A stretch of 64,000 nucleotides of DNA from Lepidurus packardi (Eukaryota; Arthropoda; Branchiopoda; Notostraca; Triopsidae): NCBI GenBank assembly GCA_023053545.1, contig JAKZAN010000007.1, positions 4,216,001 to 4,280,000 on the forward strand, in the 5' to 3' direction. The translations under genes were made by a program, and so were the position numbers. Position 1 is the stretch's first letter, and every line of letters begins with the position of its first letter. Positions 23,674 to 37,200 of the stretch are shown here, in pieces. The notes beneath the pieces were generated by a model. It made no database searches. It was not told where the DNA came from and worked only from the letters and a program-made list of their open reading frames with translations.

Positions 23674-24132
23674 GAAAAGCATAAAACTTTGTCCAGATTA
23701 GCATTGGAGGAGTTCCCGTGAAAACTAAAAACAATAACACAAGTCGCACACATTTGAGACGTTGGCCAAGTCGACCTCACTTCTTCCTTTTTTCGCTTCG
23801 GGAATTCGTTTGAACGTCGCAACACCCATTTGTCGTCTTTCGCCACCTTCCACCCACTTTAGTCGGGCAACTTTATCAAATGTCCTGCAACGAAACGTGA
23901 AGTAAAAAAAAAGTTAGTCGGAAATTCTTAAACCTTAAAACTGATGTCTATAACTGTCTAAACCTTAAACTTGACGTTTTTTTGCAACCACAAAACTTTC
24001 TGAATCTCTTTACATTTCTATAAGATTCTTCATCTTAGCATTGAAATTCAACAAAAATAAAAAAAATTAGTAGTTTTTCAGCGGAGCCCGCTAGTCGTGG
24101 CGCGAAGAAAGTCATTTTGTTGTGATCGAGTA

Positions 24133-24226
24133 AAAGAATTTTTTCATGAAATGCACTAGTTTTCTCAAAAGTGTTCCGCAATTTCCCATGCTACCGAGTA
24201 AGGTATACAGGAGGCTTAACACCAAC
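24133..24226 (+). repeat. Dispersed repeat, copy 1 of a second family
   Basis: Shares AAAGAATTTTTT, AAATGCACT, GTTTTCTCAAAA, AATTTCCCATGCTA and AAGGTATAC with 29400-29503, in the same order and orientation. No open frame. Confidence 0.75.
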
Positions 24227-25122
24227 ACTTTTTTTTACTGGCATAGGACTGACCAACCTCTTGCCAAACACCATAAAGTACTTAACACTTTAAAAGCGCA
24301 CTTGAGTTGCTTCCAGGTTTTTGAGGATAGCACTTAATCCGATTGGTAATGTTTAAAGCACTACGTTATAAAGCTTAGTTACTAGCATAAATAACATCAC
24401 TGGATAAAAATACTTCTCCACTAATTGCTTGCTGGGAAACAACTGACGTCTACACAGGGTGCTTTAGGGTACGCATCCGTTGAACGGGTACAAACTTGTG
24501 AATTCGTTCTCTTGAAGTTGTCCGGACATGTCTGGTGTTCATAAGAAAAATGCTAATTTCACCACTCTATAACAAGAACTTTTGACGGAGCTTATACATG
24601 AATATTTTTCTGGTTTAACAACGGTGTGCTAGACATGACAAAAACTAAGTTTTAAGGAATTAAAAATAGTTGTAATATAAAATATAAAATTTCATAAATC
24701 GATACTTGAAATTTTGGGATTTTTGGATTAATAGGTGAGCAAATATCTTACTATGGTTACGGAGAATAAGGCGAGATAAAGAAAGAATATTTCACGTTAA
24801 CGTAAACTTAAATTGAACTGCAACATAAAGTAGACTGAAGGTGCTTAACTTTGAAACATTCACAGGAGAACTATTAACAAAGCAAAACAAAACGGTGTTG
24901 ATATTATTTACTTTTAACTAATAAACACATGTGCGTGGCTTTCATAACAGTTAACTATCCTTTAAATAAATCTTTAAGGATTCAGTCCTACAAAAAACTT
25001 TGCCGCACGCACGTATCCCAACACAAATACTCACGTTTGAACTGAATATGCAATGTCTTAAATGTAAGCTCTTGCTTATAAAGCCCGTTGACTCTTGCGT
25101 ATTGTTTCATTATTCACTAGAA
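24227..25122. other. Intergenic, AT-rich
   Basis: Upstream of MRPS27. It should hold its promoter, but I see no distinct motif and no coding sequence. Confidence 0.5.
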
Positions 25123-27083
25123 ATGTACGTAGATTCACCTAGATTTTTAGTCAGTGAGTTTGGATTTCTTTCTTTTTATACCGTGTTCGCGGATAGGACT
25201 GCAGGTCGGGAGTCGCTCGCTTTCGGTCGCTGCTCGCGGATTAGTATTTCCCACCTCTGGCTGAAAAAAGAAAACAAGCGTGTTAAACCGGTCAATCAAA
25301 ACTTTAACAAATATGAAAAAAGGAAGCGGATTTCTCGTTTCCAAAGCTTTCCGGACTTCGAAACGCAACTTCACAACTAGAACTACAAATAGTAATTTTT
25401 AAGGAAACTGCAGTCTGTATAACGTACGTTTGTAATTGTATTTTTAGGAGCTAGTTCATTTTTGCCTGAAGCCTATAGTTGTAATGAAGCATGGAAAACA
25501 AGGCTTCAGTCACCTTTATTCCAAAAAGTTCGACCTGGTACGTCACACTCTTTCAGCATATATAAATTCTAATCTTTCTTGTGACATAGATGAGTTCTAT
25601 TTTGATTTGGAGCGCAAGTTCCAGGCGGAAAAGAAAGCCAGCCCTGTTGACGTAGACTTGGTAAAGTTCACACTAAAATCCCTTTACGCTTTTGTTTAGC
25701 CATTTAAAATATAATATTATTTTAATACTAATAGTTTGCGAATATGGGACGAGAAGATCTACATTTGGATGAACTGGAGAAGATCACCCACAAATTTCGA
25801 CGTTGCCCATCAAACACGGTTCATGCCCTCCCTTCCACTGGTCATGCTGTCATAAGAACGTTTTTACAATTAGGAGCAACTGACACGCTTATGCGTATGC
25901 TCCACAATAAGCTAGACTACGGACTTTTCCCTAACTATTACTTGTCAAACCTACTCATGGATACATTTCTCCAAAAGGAAAATTACAGAGGTGCTTTTAA
26001 AACTCCCATATTCTAGCTCGGAATTTGACGTTTAGTTTTCATGTTTGTTTGCTTATTATCCTAGATGCTGTCAAGGTTGCCATTGAAATGATGCTTCAGG
26101 AAGACTTAAACCATTCAATTGCTTCTCAATTGGCTTTATACTCCTCCTACGCTTACCTGAAAAACCCAACTCCAGAACCATGGGATCCTCAGCCAGTTTC
26201 CCCTCCTGAAGAGCCTGCCGAAGAAGTATGATACGCTAAATAAGTATGTTAAAAACTGTACAAACATACTAACTAGGTTAAAGTGCGCGTTGATTACATA
26301 CGCGAGCCATTTTTTGACGACCATTTTGATCTAACGGAGCCAAATGCCTTAGTTGGTAAGACCCTGGCCTACTTGGGAAAACACTTCCATAAACTAGATC
26401 ATAGCGATGCAGTAGCTCATACCTCTCAAGTACTGGGTTGGACCATGTATGGCAAACACAATAATGCTCTGGATGCGATGGAAACCGTTGCCAAGTCCAA
26501 ACCTGCTCCGTTAATCTTTCAAAGTCAGGTAATATATCATAACGTTTCTATCTAGCGGAACGTTTAATGGTTTTATCAATCATTGAATGTATTTTTCTAG
26601 CTTGAGATATGTAAAGTTCATATTGCTGCCATTAAGCCAGAATCATCCGAAGCCGAGGTCCTAACAGAGAAGATGCAACGATCTCTGGAAAACCTTGAGC
26701 AAAATTACCTAAATCCTCAAGACATTCAGGACGTCCTAAGATCACGTGTAGAACAAGCTGTCCAGGATCACGGAGCCCAAGATATCGCTGAACAGACAGC
26801 CACATATGCACAATGGGAGGCATTGCGTGAATCAGAAGTTCGCAAACAACTCGAAGCCAAGGTTACACAGGAGCGTCTAAAGATACTTGAAACTAAAAAA
26901 CGCGAGCTGGCCGAGAAAGAAGAGCGCTTGTTCTTCTTTGACAATCTGACGCAGTTAGAATTGCAAATGGAAGAAAAAGAAAAGGAACGCGATGAGTTGA
27001 AAGCCTTAGAAGCTTCGAAGAAAAAGACAGTTGTCGAGGAGGACTCATACATACCTCCTGAAGTGCATAGAAAACGCTCCTGA
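25123..27083 (+). CDS. MRPS27: Mitochondrial small ribosomal subunit protein mS27
   Basis: Exons: 25123-25153 (tentative first exon), 25448-25537, 25590-25660, 25735-25990, 26065-26225, 26277-26528, 26601-27083. Total 447 residues, close to the family's usual 400-450. Diagnostic stretches are ANMGREDLHLDELEKI followed by YKFR-type KFRRCPSN, the helical-repeat motif YGLFPNYYLSNLLMD, and ENYRDAVKVAIEMMLQED. The C-terminal 100 residues are a long charged coiled coil (KKRELAEKEERL). mS27 is a PPR-like helical-repeat protein of the mitochondrial 28S subunit head. Introns are short (52, 74, 74, 51, 72 nt). The first exon is uncertain: the donor at 25154 (GTGAGT) has the right phase, and an in-frame upstream ATG at 25048 is an alternative start. 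Neither gives a textbook targeting peptide. Confidence 0.9.
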
Positions 27084-27239
27084 TTTCTCTTGTGAAACCG
27101 CTTCTTTCTTAGTAATACATTTTCAGTCATACAAAAGCCAACGGAAACCATTATTTTTGGTACAATTTAAAGAAAAACAACGTATTTCTAATATATACTT
27201 TGCCCAAGCTTCAATAATTATAACACAAGATAAATGTAC

Positions 27240-27245
27240 AATAAA
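27240..27245 (+). terminator. Poly(A) signal AATAAA of MRPS27
   Basis: First canonical AATAAA after the MRPS27 stop (157 nt downstream). Confidence 0.6.
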
Positions 27246-27437
27246 AGTCCGTATATGGAATGCAATACGCAAACTAGCCAGCTAGACTCAGGAGACTGGC
27301 AAGCTAAAGACTAGAGCCATCACGCACCAAGTTATTTCCCTTTCAGTTTTAATGGTCCAACAGGTCTAATTCATCGCACGATTTTGATTTGGAAGCCCTA
27401 TAAACACACATTGTTGACATAGTTTCTTTTTTTTGTC

Positions 27438-27885
27438 AAGTCCACGGTGTTTAGTTCAAGTAGTTAATCTTTTTTGTCTAAAGATTGCAGGAATGTCGTA
27501 CCTCTATATCATGAGAATTATGCAACTCTGAAACAAAACTGGAAACAGAAACTTAAAAGAAATCTAACAATAGAATTTAACAAATATTTAAAAAATACAT
27601 ACTAAATACATCTTAAAACACTAAGTCCAAAGATTTAGATATATGATCTGTTTAAAATTTTCATAACTTGAGTAAGTTTAAATAAATCATACATCTAGAA
27701 ATTAATCGCAGCGTTTTAAGATATTTTATTAAGATGTTTAATTTTTTTTTCAATTTTATGTTAAATTTCTTTTAAATTTCTGTTTCAAGTTTTGTTTCAA
27801 GTTGCATAATTCTCGTGATACAGGGGTATGACACCAATGCCATTTTTGACAAAAGGATCAACTACTTGAACCACACCGTGGACTT
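27438..27885. repeat. Long imperfect foldback (inverted) repeat
   Basis: Left arm about 27438-27600 and right arm about 27735-27885 are reverse complements with scattered differences. Shared blocks include AGTCCACGGTGT, TTCAAGTAGTT, GAGAATTATGCAACT and AAAAGAAAT. Weaker pairing continues into the 130-nt centre (ATCTTAAAACACT against AGCGTTTTAAGAT). The right arm ends 6 nt from the stop codon of the minus-strand PDZ gene, so the repeat probably forms its 3' untranslated region. It looks like a foldback MITE. No target-site duplication was found. Confidence 0.8.
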
Positions 27886-27891
27886 AAAAAC

Positions 27892-30800
27892 CTACCGTTT
27901 CTTTGAGACGTCTCTTCGAGCAACATGCAATACTACTTTTCCTGATCGAATCGATTTAAAGACCGAAATCGCTTCCGAATGAAGCAGACCTTGTAAAGTC
28001 TTTCCATTCACCGCCAAAATCTCATCTCCTACAATAGTAGAACAGAACGTTAGAAAAACTGACACCGTTTCTTATGAGAAAAATATGTCTTAAGAAAATC
28101 ATTTGATTTTAACCTTCTCGAAGGGTTCCTTCTTCCGCCGCTTGGCCACTAGCAAAGATCGTTTTGACGTAAATGCCCAAATTTCCTTTAGGGGAATCGG
28201 TCCCTCCCACAACGCTGAACCCCAGGCTTTTTTTCCCGTTGCCCTTTTCGTACGTAATGGTATAAATGAATAAGGAAAGGGACTTAGGCCGATTGCTCCA
28301 ATCAAGGCTACTCTTGTCGTCATGTTTTTCTTTCCGCTGCTCGCAGGCAACCTTGTTATTATTAGCCAGTTTCTCCAAATGGCTGATGTCAGGAAGTCGT
28401 CGCGATTCTGCGGTTTTGGACCTGGCTTTACGTATGGTTTGGAGCGCTACAGGAACATGGTTACTGGCGCCGGTGTTTTCGACATACTCGGAAGCTTTGG
28501 TTCCCCTATTACGCGCTTCCCTTCTACGTACGGGTTGGCGAACCAAGGGCAGAGTGTCTTGGAAACCATTCCCTTTTTTGGACGGAATCCGGGGTGGGGA
28601 CGGCGAAGACACGCGTTTGATTAACGGAGGTGGTGGCGACGGCGAAGACACGCCTTTGATTAACGGAGGTGGTGGCGACGGCGAAGACGGGGAAAACGGC
28701 AATTCGCGATTCCGCATACTGGGCAAACTGAACGACTTCTGGTTCCGTACTTCCAAGAAGGGAGGCAACGACAAGGTGGAGTTTTCTTCCGAACGCGCGA
28801 TAACTATGTCCACAGCCCGGGGAGTATCGTTTAAAATTTCTTTCGCTTCTTCCAAGGATATGCCACGCAGACGACGCCCGTTTACGTTAATGATCTCATC
28901 TCCGACTTGCAATCGCCCATCCCTGAAACAAAGGAATCAGTATAACTTCACTAATATACTAAGTTAACATAAAGCTTAGAAGGTTAAAAACACGAAACTA
29001 CGTAAGACTTTTTGGCAAATAGGTAGATCAAAGAATGTTGATGCTTTGAGTTAGTGCTCGTTCCATTTTGAAGAGTTAACGCAACACAGATTCATTACTT
29101 TGTGATTGAAATGAATTATTCCAAAAGGAAACTTTAATTTTAATTAGCCCATATAACGCTCCCTTACACCTTAGCTTATTGACGCGAAACAGTCAGAGAT
29201 GACACTCATGTTTGTTATTGTTTTGCCTAGGCTTCAGTTAAAAAAGTAAACAGAAATCTATAGCTAATTGCCGGCAAGGTTTCTATGCTTGTTTTGATTC
29301 TGAAAAGTACAATTTTATCACCACAGTTTACTGTGGCAGCGCAATTGTTAGCATTATTGTCAGCAATTATTGTTAGCATTATTGTTAGCAATTATTGTCA
29401 AAGAATTTTTTTCATTAAATGCACTGGTTTTCTCAAAAAGTTATTTCGAAATTTCCCATGCTAACCGCCTATACCGAGCTAAGGTATACGGGAGACTTAA
29501 GCATCTTTATAAAAACTTTTTGTTTTGAAATGTAAAAATGGGATCGAATTATGACAATTCCTTACTTATCCGCCAGAGTTCCAGGTTCGATAAACGCTAT
29601 CACAAAGCCATCCGATCCGGAAGGATTGTCGGCAGTTTTTTTGGCAATGTATATCCCCAATTCTCCATTGCTATTCTTGACAAGTCGTAGCATTTTAAAC
29701 TGCTTTGGTGGCGAAGCTATTGGCAACTGTTTCCCCATGGGCTGGAGCGACGACGGCGACGGACTCAGAATGTCTCTTACATTCGAGATCAGGCCATCCC
29801 CCGTAAGTTCATTCCGGCTTGCACATCGCTCCCACGTGGCAGAATGCAAACTGAAGTCACAATCCAGTCCAGTTTTAGCGGACGGTGTATCGGGAAGCGT
29901 TTTGGATAAACGCTTGGCTTGCTGTCGGTACTTTTCTCGGTCATAAAGCTCTGGCTTGCGCCGACAACTGCAGCAACGGTGCGGAGGAACGCGTTTACGT
30001 GACACATCTTTTTCTTTTGAACAGCCCTCTAAAGTATGGGTCCGATACAGCTTTTCTTCGTCGGTTTTGTTTGACTTGCCCAAGTCATCTTGATAAGGCG
30101 ACGCTACTATTTCGTCCGATGAGACTGAAGCCTCTTCTTCTGAATCCAAAGCGTCCTCGCTGCTATTACAGCCCGTGGGGGTCGACGAAGAGACTTTATC
30201 AAACGCTGCATGAATGAGGTTGTCTGTTTGGTTGACTGAACGCGGTGATTCGGAACCCGTTCTGGTTGTGTCACTTTCGTATCCACTTTCTTCCGATTTG
30301 AAAGCCGTAGGTGAGTTCAAGCAGCTGTGACTTTCTGTTTCTAGATACAGAGGCAGCGTGGCCACAGACGCACTCCGGTTTCTTAGTCTCGAATGGTGGG
30401 TTCCGGCCGAATTGACCAAGGGCCGGGTTCGCGAGCGTCCACGACTGGAGTCTAGCAAATCATCAAAACTAGCACTGCCGGTCTTATCCGCAGTGAGTTT
30501 CTTTTCCTCGGGTAGAGCCGATAGCCTCGAACGGATAAACGCATAAGGAAAATGGCTTTTACGGACAGCTGGGTCCAGGGCATTTAAATTTTCAAGGCTT
30601 AGAGCTTTCTCGGTAAGCAAAGTGCTGGTAGCAGTAGTAGACTGCCTGGACAACCTGAGAATTGCCGAACCCATTTCGCTGCAAATTCCCGAGTCTCTCT
30701 CTTTGTTTAATTCATCCCCAGCTTCACTATCTTTATCGACATTTTTTATCATATCGTCGAGTTTGTCACCATTATCTAGTTTGGTTGGGATATTTCTGGA

Positions 30801-31292
30801 AAACAGGTTGCGCAAAGACTCGACGCGACTGATGCGACGTTTAGGGCTTTTATGAGACGAGCGACTTCGCTTTTTCACGAAACTGGAACGCGTCAAAGGA
30901 TCTTTGACGCCAACATCGATATCGTCGACAGGTTCTGGAGCGGGATTGGCAGCAGGAGTTGTCGGAGCGGATTTCGAGTCCAATTTCTTGCCTACTTTCT
31001 TACCCCATGTTGAGGGACCTGCTTATGAGGTAATAAACAAAGGTAAACGTGTTTGATTACGCACCCAGGTATTCAAGTAGGACTATTAAATCGGTCGGAT
31101 TTAGTTACCTTTTTTTCTCGGTTTGGGTGAAGTCGATTCGACGATGACCGCAGGAACAGCTGTTACTTTCAGGAACTCGGCAGAAATTGCTTCCTGTTCT
31201 TTACCAATTATCTTGATTTCCCCAGTAGGAATAGGACTTAGACTAACGAGCTGGGGATGTGGGTCAGACGAACGCCGGCGAAAAAGTCTCAT
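27892..31292 (-). CDS. Two-PDZ scaffold protein (PDZD2 / pro-IL-16-like)
   Basis: Four coding exons on the minus strand: 31292-31109, 31018-29566, 28922-28114, 28028-27892; 860 residues with matching phases. A long Ser/Arg-rich N-terminal half holds the phosphosite-like [16 protein letters not shown]1 is split by the second intron ([16 protein letters not shown] ... [17 protein letters not shown]). A proline-rich linker with 13-residue repeats ([10 protein letters not shown]), which look like SH3 ligands, follows. PDZ2 ([40 protein letters not shown]) ends the protein and has His at the alphaB1 position, typical of class I binding. PDZ2 most resembles PDZ domains of PDZD2 and pro-interleukin-16. 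Such proteins organise membrane or junction complexes; a specific role here is inference. An upstream in-frame ATG at 31331 exists, but an acceptor-like TTTTGGTACAG just before 31292 suggests a 5' UTR intron. Confidence 0.85.
28596..28690 (-). repeat. 39-nt minisatellite inside the PDZ gene
   Basis: Tandem copies around GGTGGTGGCGACGGCGAAGA encode repeated Ser-Pro-rich 13-residue units between PDZ1 and PDZ2. Just over two copies are present. Copy number may vary between individuals. Confidence 0.8.
29340..29399 (+). repeat. Short tandem GTTAGCATTATT / GTCAGCAATTATT array
   Basis: About four degenerate copies of TTAGCAATTATTG, directly before a dispersed repeat copy, in an intron of the minus-strand PDZ gene. 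Confidence 0.7.
29400..29503 (+). repeat. Dispersed repeat, copy 2 of the second family
   Basis: Matches 24133-24226 over about 95-100 bp (see that entry). It lies in the intron between PDZ gene exons 31018-29566 and 28922-28114. Confidence 0.75.
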
Positions 31293-34200
31293 CGTCTGTA
31301 CCAAAACACAAGATATGCGTTTCAAAAACATAAATTGCTATCAATCCGGCTAAAGCGGAGCGTGTGAAGTATTCCAAAGTAGAAAAAAAGGAAGAACCGC
31401 TCTTCAAGTCGGAAATCATAATAACGCATGGCTTGTGCCCAAACAGGCCAGTTTCTCCATTTTTTCCCATTATATTTCTCCTAGCCCACAGGAAATACTT
31501 AAACGTTTTTTATGTTTGACCACATAATCAATGTCACAAACGAAGTCCACATTCCGTTTTCTCGAAATAATTACTGTGTCAATAGAACAAAACGTTATCC
31601 CGATACTTCAGCAGAAGTAATGTATAGGAAGTAAAAAAATTATACCGTTTAACCTGCTTAGTCTTAGTCATTATATAGTTGTGTTTGTCGAGTGAGCTTT
31701 AAGGTTGAAAGGTCAGTCGACGCTAATGCCCTTCCTTGACTTACTAAATAGTGCTCTATTTTTCCCTGAAATAAAAAACGGTTTGGCCTACCTTGCCCAT
31801 CACCTGAAGCAGACGTTATTAGCACTCCACTTCCTGAAATACTAAAAATGACTCGTACGAGTGATATTCAGAATCACGATTTGGCCACTTCCAGGTTACT
31901 AACTTTCCAGGTTAAGCACCTTGTGCTCCTCTAAATGCTCTTCAAATGCCAAGCCAACTGATGATAAACTTTTACACTACCGTTTGACTTAGCCACGTGT
32001 AAAGAGTGCCAGAAATATAGAAAGCTGGTTTGCTCCTTGCTCTAGCGCCAAACTGCAAGTGAATGTATGCGAACTCTAACTTGTTTCACTTCAATTTGGG
32101 AAAAACGTTCGATGTTTTGGAAAACGTGACTGAAAGTCCGACAACACGGTTCTCTGCGTTCGGATAATACAGTATACGCAGATTTGTATTTAAATGGAAA
32201 ACAGTTAACCATGACTAGGAAAGCGTTTGCACATTCACTTATTTTTCTATCAACAATAAAAAGAATACGTAATTACAACGCTTTTGCTTGACGAATTAGA
32301 AACGCGAGAGTAAAGCAACAAAAAACTTCAAGATATATCTCGAAAGTGTTGAAGAGATGGAATGGTGAAAAAAGATGAAAAAGATGGGAAGACGAAAAAA
32401 AAGTTTCATATAAAAATTGCCCAACGCATTGCCAAGAAATTGTTTTGTTTTTTTTCCTTTAGTGGGTTAGATGCGCTTGCAGCTATCAAGGAAAAGAGGA
32501 CAAGAGGGACCATAGGTGACCTGAATGCCTTGGTGCAGCATCAGCTTAGTTGAGGTGCACTGGCAATTAACGTGTCTTTGTAATAACGACTCTAGAATGC
32601 ATATCATGCATTATCCCGTGCTGGCAAAGCGAGTCGCATGGCGTGCCGGGAGACTTGACGTCTGTTTAGCTAGGAGGCAAAGGATAATATTAAAAAAAAG
32701 TATATCAAAAGCTCCGAATTCGTGCGGTTATATCTATCGCAAAATAAACTGGCAAAGGTGTACAGGAAAGGTAAAAGAATAACCTCCGCCCACTTGTAAG
32801 ACGTTCGGAAAAACCTAAGCGATTCTTCTTGTCTTTTGAATGAATTAATGCCTTTTTATGAGCTGCTTCTATTTACCAGGAACAAATAAACTCGCGAACA
32901 CACACGAAACAACACTGGAGTGGCACAGAACACATTCACATACGTCGGACTTTTCCTTAGAATCCATAAGAGGAAAGGAGTGGCAGATTGCGAAACTACT
33001 AACCCAGTTACGACCTTGACTATTATCTACGATCGTTACCTCAAGATTCTACCATTTTCTGGTAAAAACAAAACATTTTGCTATTTTTCACAGAACTTCG
33101 TCGAGTATCAACCTCTATTTTAGAACCAGAGCCAAATATTTGCGTTTTTGTGTCAAGAAGGGCAAAGGTTCGTTTTTTGCTCATGTTGTGAAAGTTGAAG
33201 TACGGGGCTTTCAACAAAAAGCCGAGGGTTTTTGGGGTATTCCAAAACCTGAACAGGCAAAAAACCCCGCTACACTTTAAATTCATTATCTGGCCAGTGG
33301 ATTAGATCCACGGGCCCAGTGCTACACACGAAACCCGGTGGGGTCCATGCAGCCGAATTAGCGTACGAAAATGCGTGAGAAAATATGGTACCCCTTTTGA
33401 TTTTTTTAAAAATAAGTATGGAAATCAGAGCATACTAAACTATGGGAATTTTTGTCCCAAAAACGCTCATCAAGTTGACCCTAAACTTGAAATTGGTTCT
33501 ATAGCTCGCAGCCTGGTTTCCTGACTAGCCACCGATATTGTGACCTACTGCTATCAGGAAGGAAGAATTCAACGGTATTGTACAGTACATAGCAGTTGTA
33601 CGTACAGTAAAGGTTATATAAGCGCAGTAGATTGCTCTTCGTCGATCATTTTTGCCATGTTCTCCAAAAACAAAACTTCACATCCGCCTTCCTTGTGTTG
33701 CCAACAAAGCCACTTAGGATCTTGAGGAGTGATCTATACCGTTTACCTGTAACGGACATTTCTGAGCCAATAACAGTTTGAAAACTCACACCTGCCTCTG
33801 AAACGTCACCAAAAAGTTTCACCTCCAACGGCTTTTCGCTCCGGAGGGGTTGAATATTATGGAGGGAATAATATAAGGGTAGGCTACTCTACAACCAGGT
33901 CGCATGCGGCTTAGAGTCTATTAGCAGGTACAAGTGCCTTTAAAGTAACGGTGCAAACGATAGACCCAGCCACCGGCTTCACAACTTTAACTTCAATAAT
34001 ACGTCAATTTCTAGATCACGACAATGAAACACTAAACTTGTGTTAAGGGTACGCCTATAGGGGGCCGAAGGACACGGTCATCCGCTACTAAATTTTATGT
34101 CCTGAGCAATCCCGTTTTTCCGTTCCAGTTACTTTCAAGACGGAAACAGTCATAAAAACTGTTCACAAGCTTACCTCTAAGTTCTTATAGATCAGGGAAT

Positions 34201-37200
34201 CTTTAATGTGAATTGACTTGGCCAGAAGTTTTTTTTAACTAACAAAATCTTAGCTATAATCGTTGCAGCAATCCTAGAAAGTGAACTTGTCGATTTCGAG
34301 TTTAAGTTAGTCAAATTCAAAAGCTTTTCCTGCCCTTCACAATCTTCCTCCAATCTTCTCAGTCTTTTTGTTACGAGGTAATACCTTAGTGTAGGAGTCC
34401 AAGTCACAAAAAAACTTATCGGTACTGCATAGATATGCAAATTTGGAAATTCCCCCTCTCTCATCATCACCGTCAACTGGTAGAAACCTGTTCCGTATGC
34501 TTTTCTTTACGTTTTTCCGTAACTTTTGCTATCTCATACTTCAAAGGCCGCATAGTCTCTTAAATTTGATAACATTTTCCTAACGTATAGAAACTGGCAA
34601 GCTTGGGATGTTTGGGAGAAGTGCCTCAATATCCATCACGGGCCGCATACCAATGTTGACAGACTAAACAGACTCAGACTCACATCATACTAGTTCTAGA
34701 GAGAAAAAACGGCTTCTCGGGAATCGCAGTACGGTCTTTTTGACACCTCATTCTTTCTTAGGCCTTTTGTTCTTCACTATGACAGTGCTAAAAAATAGTA
34801 ATACTATTACTTTCTAATGCTGCGTGACTAAACTTAAAGGATTAGGTCGGACGAGAGAAGGGACTCACATTCCGAAAGCGAAACTGGTACAAAAATGTAA
34901 ATGAAGCTGGGCGTTTACCTTGCAATTATTTTTGGCTACTCCAAAAAGTTCGTCGTGTGAGTCAAGTTAGGATTACACCCACACCAACACCACACTCTTG
35001 TTGATTTCGTGTCTATAACTTTTGATTTTCAGATAGCGCTTCAAAGAAATATCGTAATGAGCACACGATCACCGTCTTTACCAGCGCAGGTGCGTTGAGC
35101 AACTGCGGCACAGCTGAGAGGTGAAGGCTCAGGTGTAGAAGAGGACTCTTCCATGTACCTGACCACGGACGGGCCAGTGATGTATAATCAAACGTGGACC
35201 ATGGGTGGAGATATGGAAAGTCTAGGGTCTTGAATGCGGTCAGGAAAAATGAAATGAAAATATTGATAAAAAAACACATTAAAATGAGGACATCTTCCTT
35301 TTTTACACACCGACGATTCCTTTTATTCCAACTTTCGAATAAAATTGAAGTTTGACTATTCACTGTACTGAAAGTTTACTTAGTCATTTCTGCCTAAAAT
35401 TTACAGAAATTTTGTGGGACGGGCCAAACTAAACTTAACGACAGTAGCGAACGAAAACATCCCGCGCACTGTTATCATCGTACTATTTTCTTATTTATTT
35501 TTGCGAAAGCACGGGAATGTGGAATGCTTTTTGCATTTTCTGTGCAAAAAGAGAACATTATGGAACGGAAACAAACTTTAAGGTGAACCCATGAACAAAT
35601 GATTTTCCCATGAACAAATGAGACAAAAGTGCTACTACTGCTTCTGTTTTCGTGAACAGTGTGGTGGACATGGTGAATCAATTAGTGCATGAGTCATCTA
35701 TTATATATTTTTACTAAAGTAAATCAGGGAAATCATTTCGGTGAATGGGCGCCAATAAGGAGGTGTAAGCATTAGACAACGGGGCATTGCAAACAGCAAG
35801 ACGATAATTGTGTATCACGGGAGTTCGGAATTTGATCTCGAGATTTAAAAGGAAAAGTAATTAAAAATGAAGGGTGGAGGGCACGTTTTTTAATCCAATG
35901 CGAAGTTTTATTGTTATTCTAAGCTTTTAATGTGGTTTTAACTTATAAGGAATAAGCCCTCATATGTCTTTATGCTTAAAAGGCGACGATAAGAATGACG
36001 TTTTCAAGTGCCACAAGGTTATTACGAGCCTCGTTTTTTCGTTCTGAATAAACTGCATTTGGCTCAAAAGCATCGGTTATTTATGAAGTCATAAAGTCAC
36101 ATTCGGTGTATATTTGAAACGCTAACAGAATTCCTTTCCAAGGTTAAACGAGACACGGTAATTTAAGGATTATGGGATCCCTCTAATCTCCATACTAGGA
36201 TAACTGACCAATCATCTACCACGACTCAGCAGTGCTTTTCTTTTTTTTCTGTACGGCATGTGGGCTTTGCTCTTAGATCGAACGTTTTTATCTACGACTC
36301 ATCGGAGGTTTGGGGAGGGAAGTAAGGGTCAAAAAACGTTCTTGCCTTCCCTACAATCTCGTGTGAGAATACAAACATGAAGCTCTCATAATATATTTTT
36401 ACTTTCTTTCTCAGTCAACTCAAGCGTAAACTTCCTTCCCAGAGCTTTTCTATCTTACATACACATACAATTTCTTTCCGATAAAATACCACAGACATAC
36501 ACATCTGCGCTTTTAATTATACAAGAACCCTTTCTATTACACCACAAGAGTTGACTGTTAGCTAGGCGAATTATCTTCACCAAAATAGGAAGTTTGAGGT
36601 TAAGCGATTGACTAGTGCTGGAGCTTTTTATAGTGAAGATAGTTCTAGTTATATTTAGCTTACTTCGTATGTAAGATGCTTGATCCTAACACGAAAACTT
36701 ACAGGAACAGCATAGCCAAAGCTCAGTAACCTAAATAATAAAAAAAAAATATAATAAATAATAGTGACAAAGTTTAGCTAGTCAGAGTATACAGCAATTT
36801 CCAAGAAATCATCCTACGCTCTGCCTAACATGGTCAATAATGTAACAAATTTTTAAGATTATCAGCTCGGTGCATTACATATTATGTGTGGCTTACAGAT
36901 TACACCAATTTTAGCTACTTGATTTGTCAGAACGTACGTCACTTTTTGACATATCACTACGCTATGCCTAATAGGCCTATGGTTAGTTATTTAACTTATA
37001 TTTTTTAAGGTTATCAGCTCGTTGCATTACACATACTCTGTAGTTTAAAGACTACACCAATTTCGCAATACGTTTATACCAAAGATCCCCGAACATATAC
37101 GCTCCCTTGGGTCTTCGTGGTTTTGAGTCAAATCAGAAAGTAAACGCGTCATACTAAGCGTCAATGCGTCACTTCAAGGGACCACTAACGGAAATAAAAA

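Noticed and set aside
23735..23893. Extra coding exon upstream of the secreted-protein gene (minus strand)
   Set aside because: Two overlapping open frames look plausible, but no donor with a phase fitting the signal-peptide exon was found; may be 5' UTR or another transcript.
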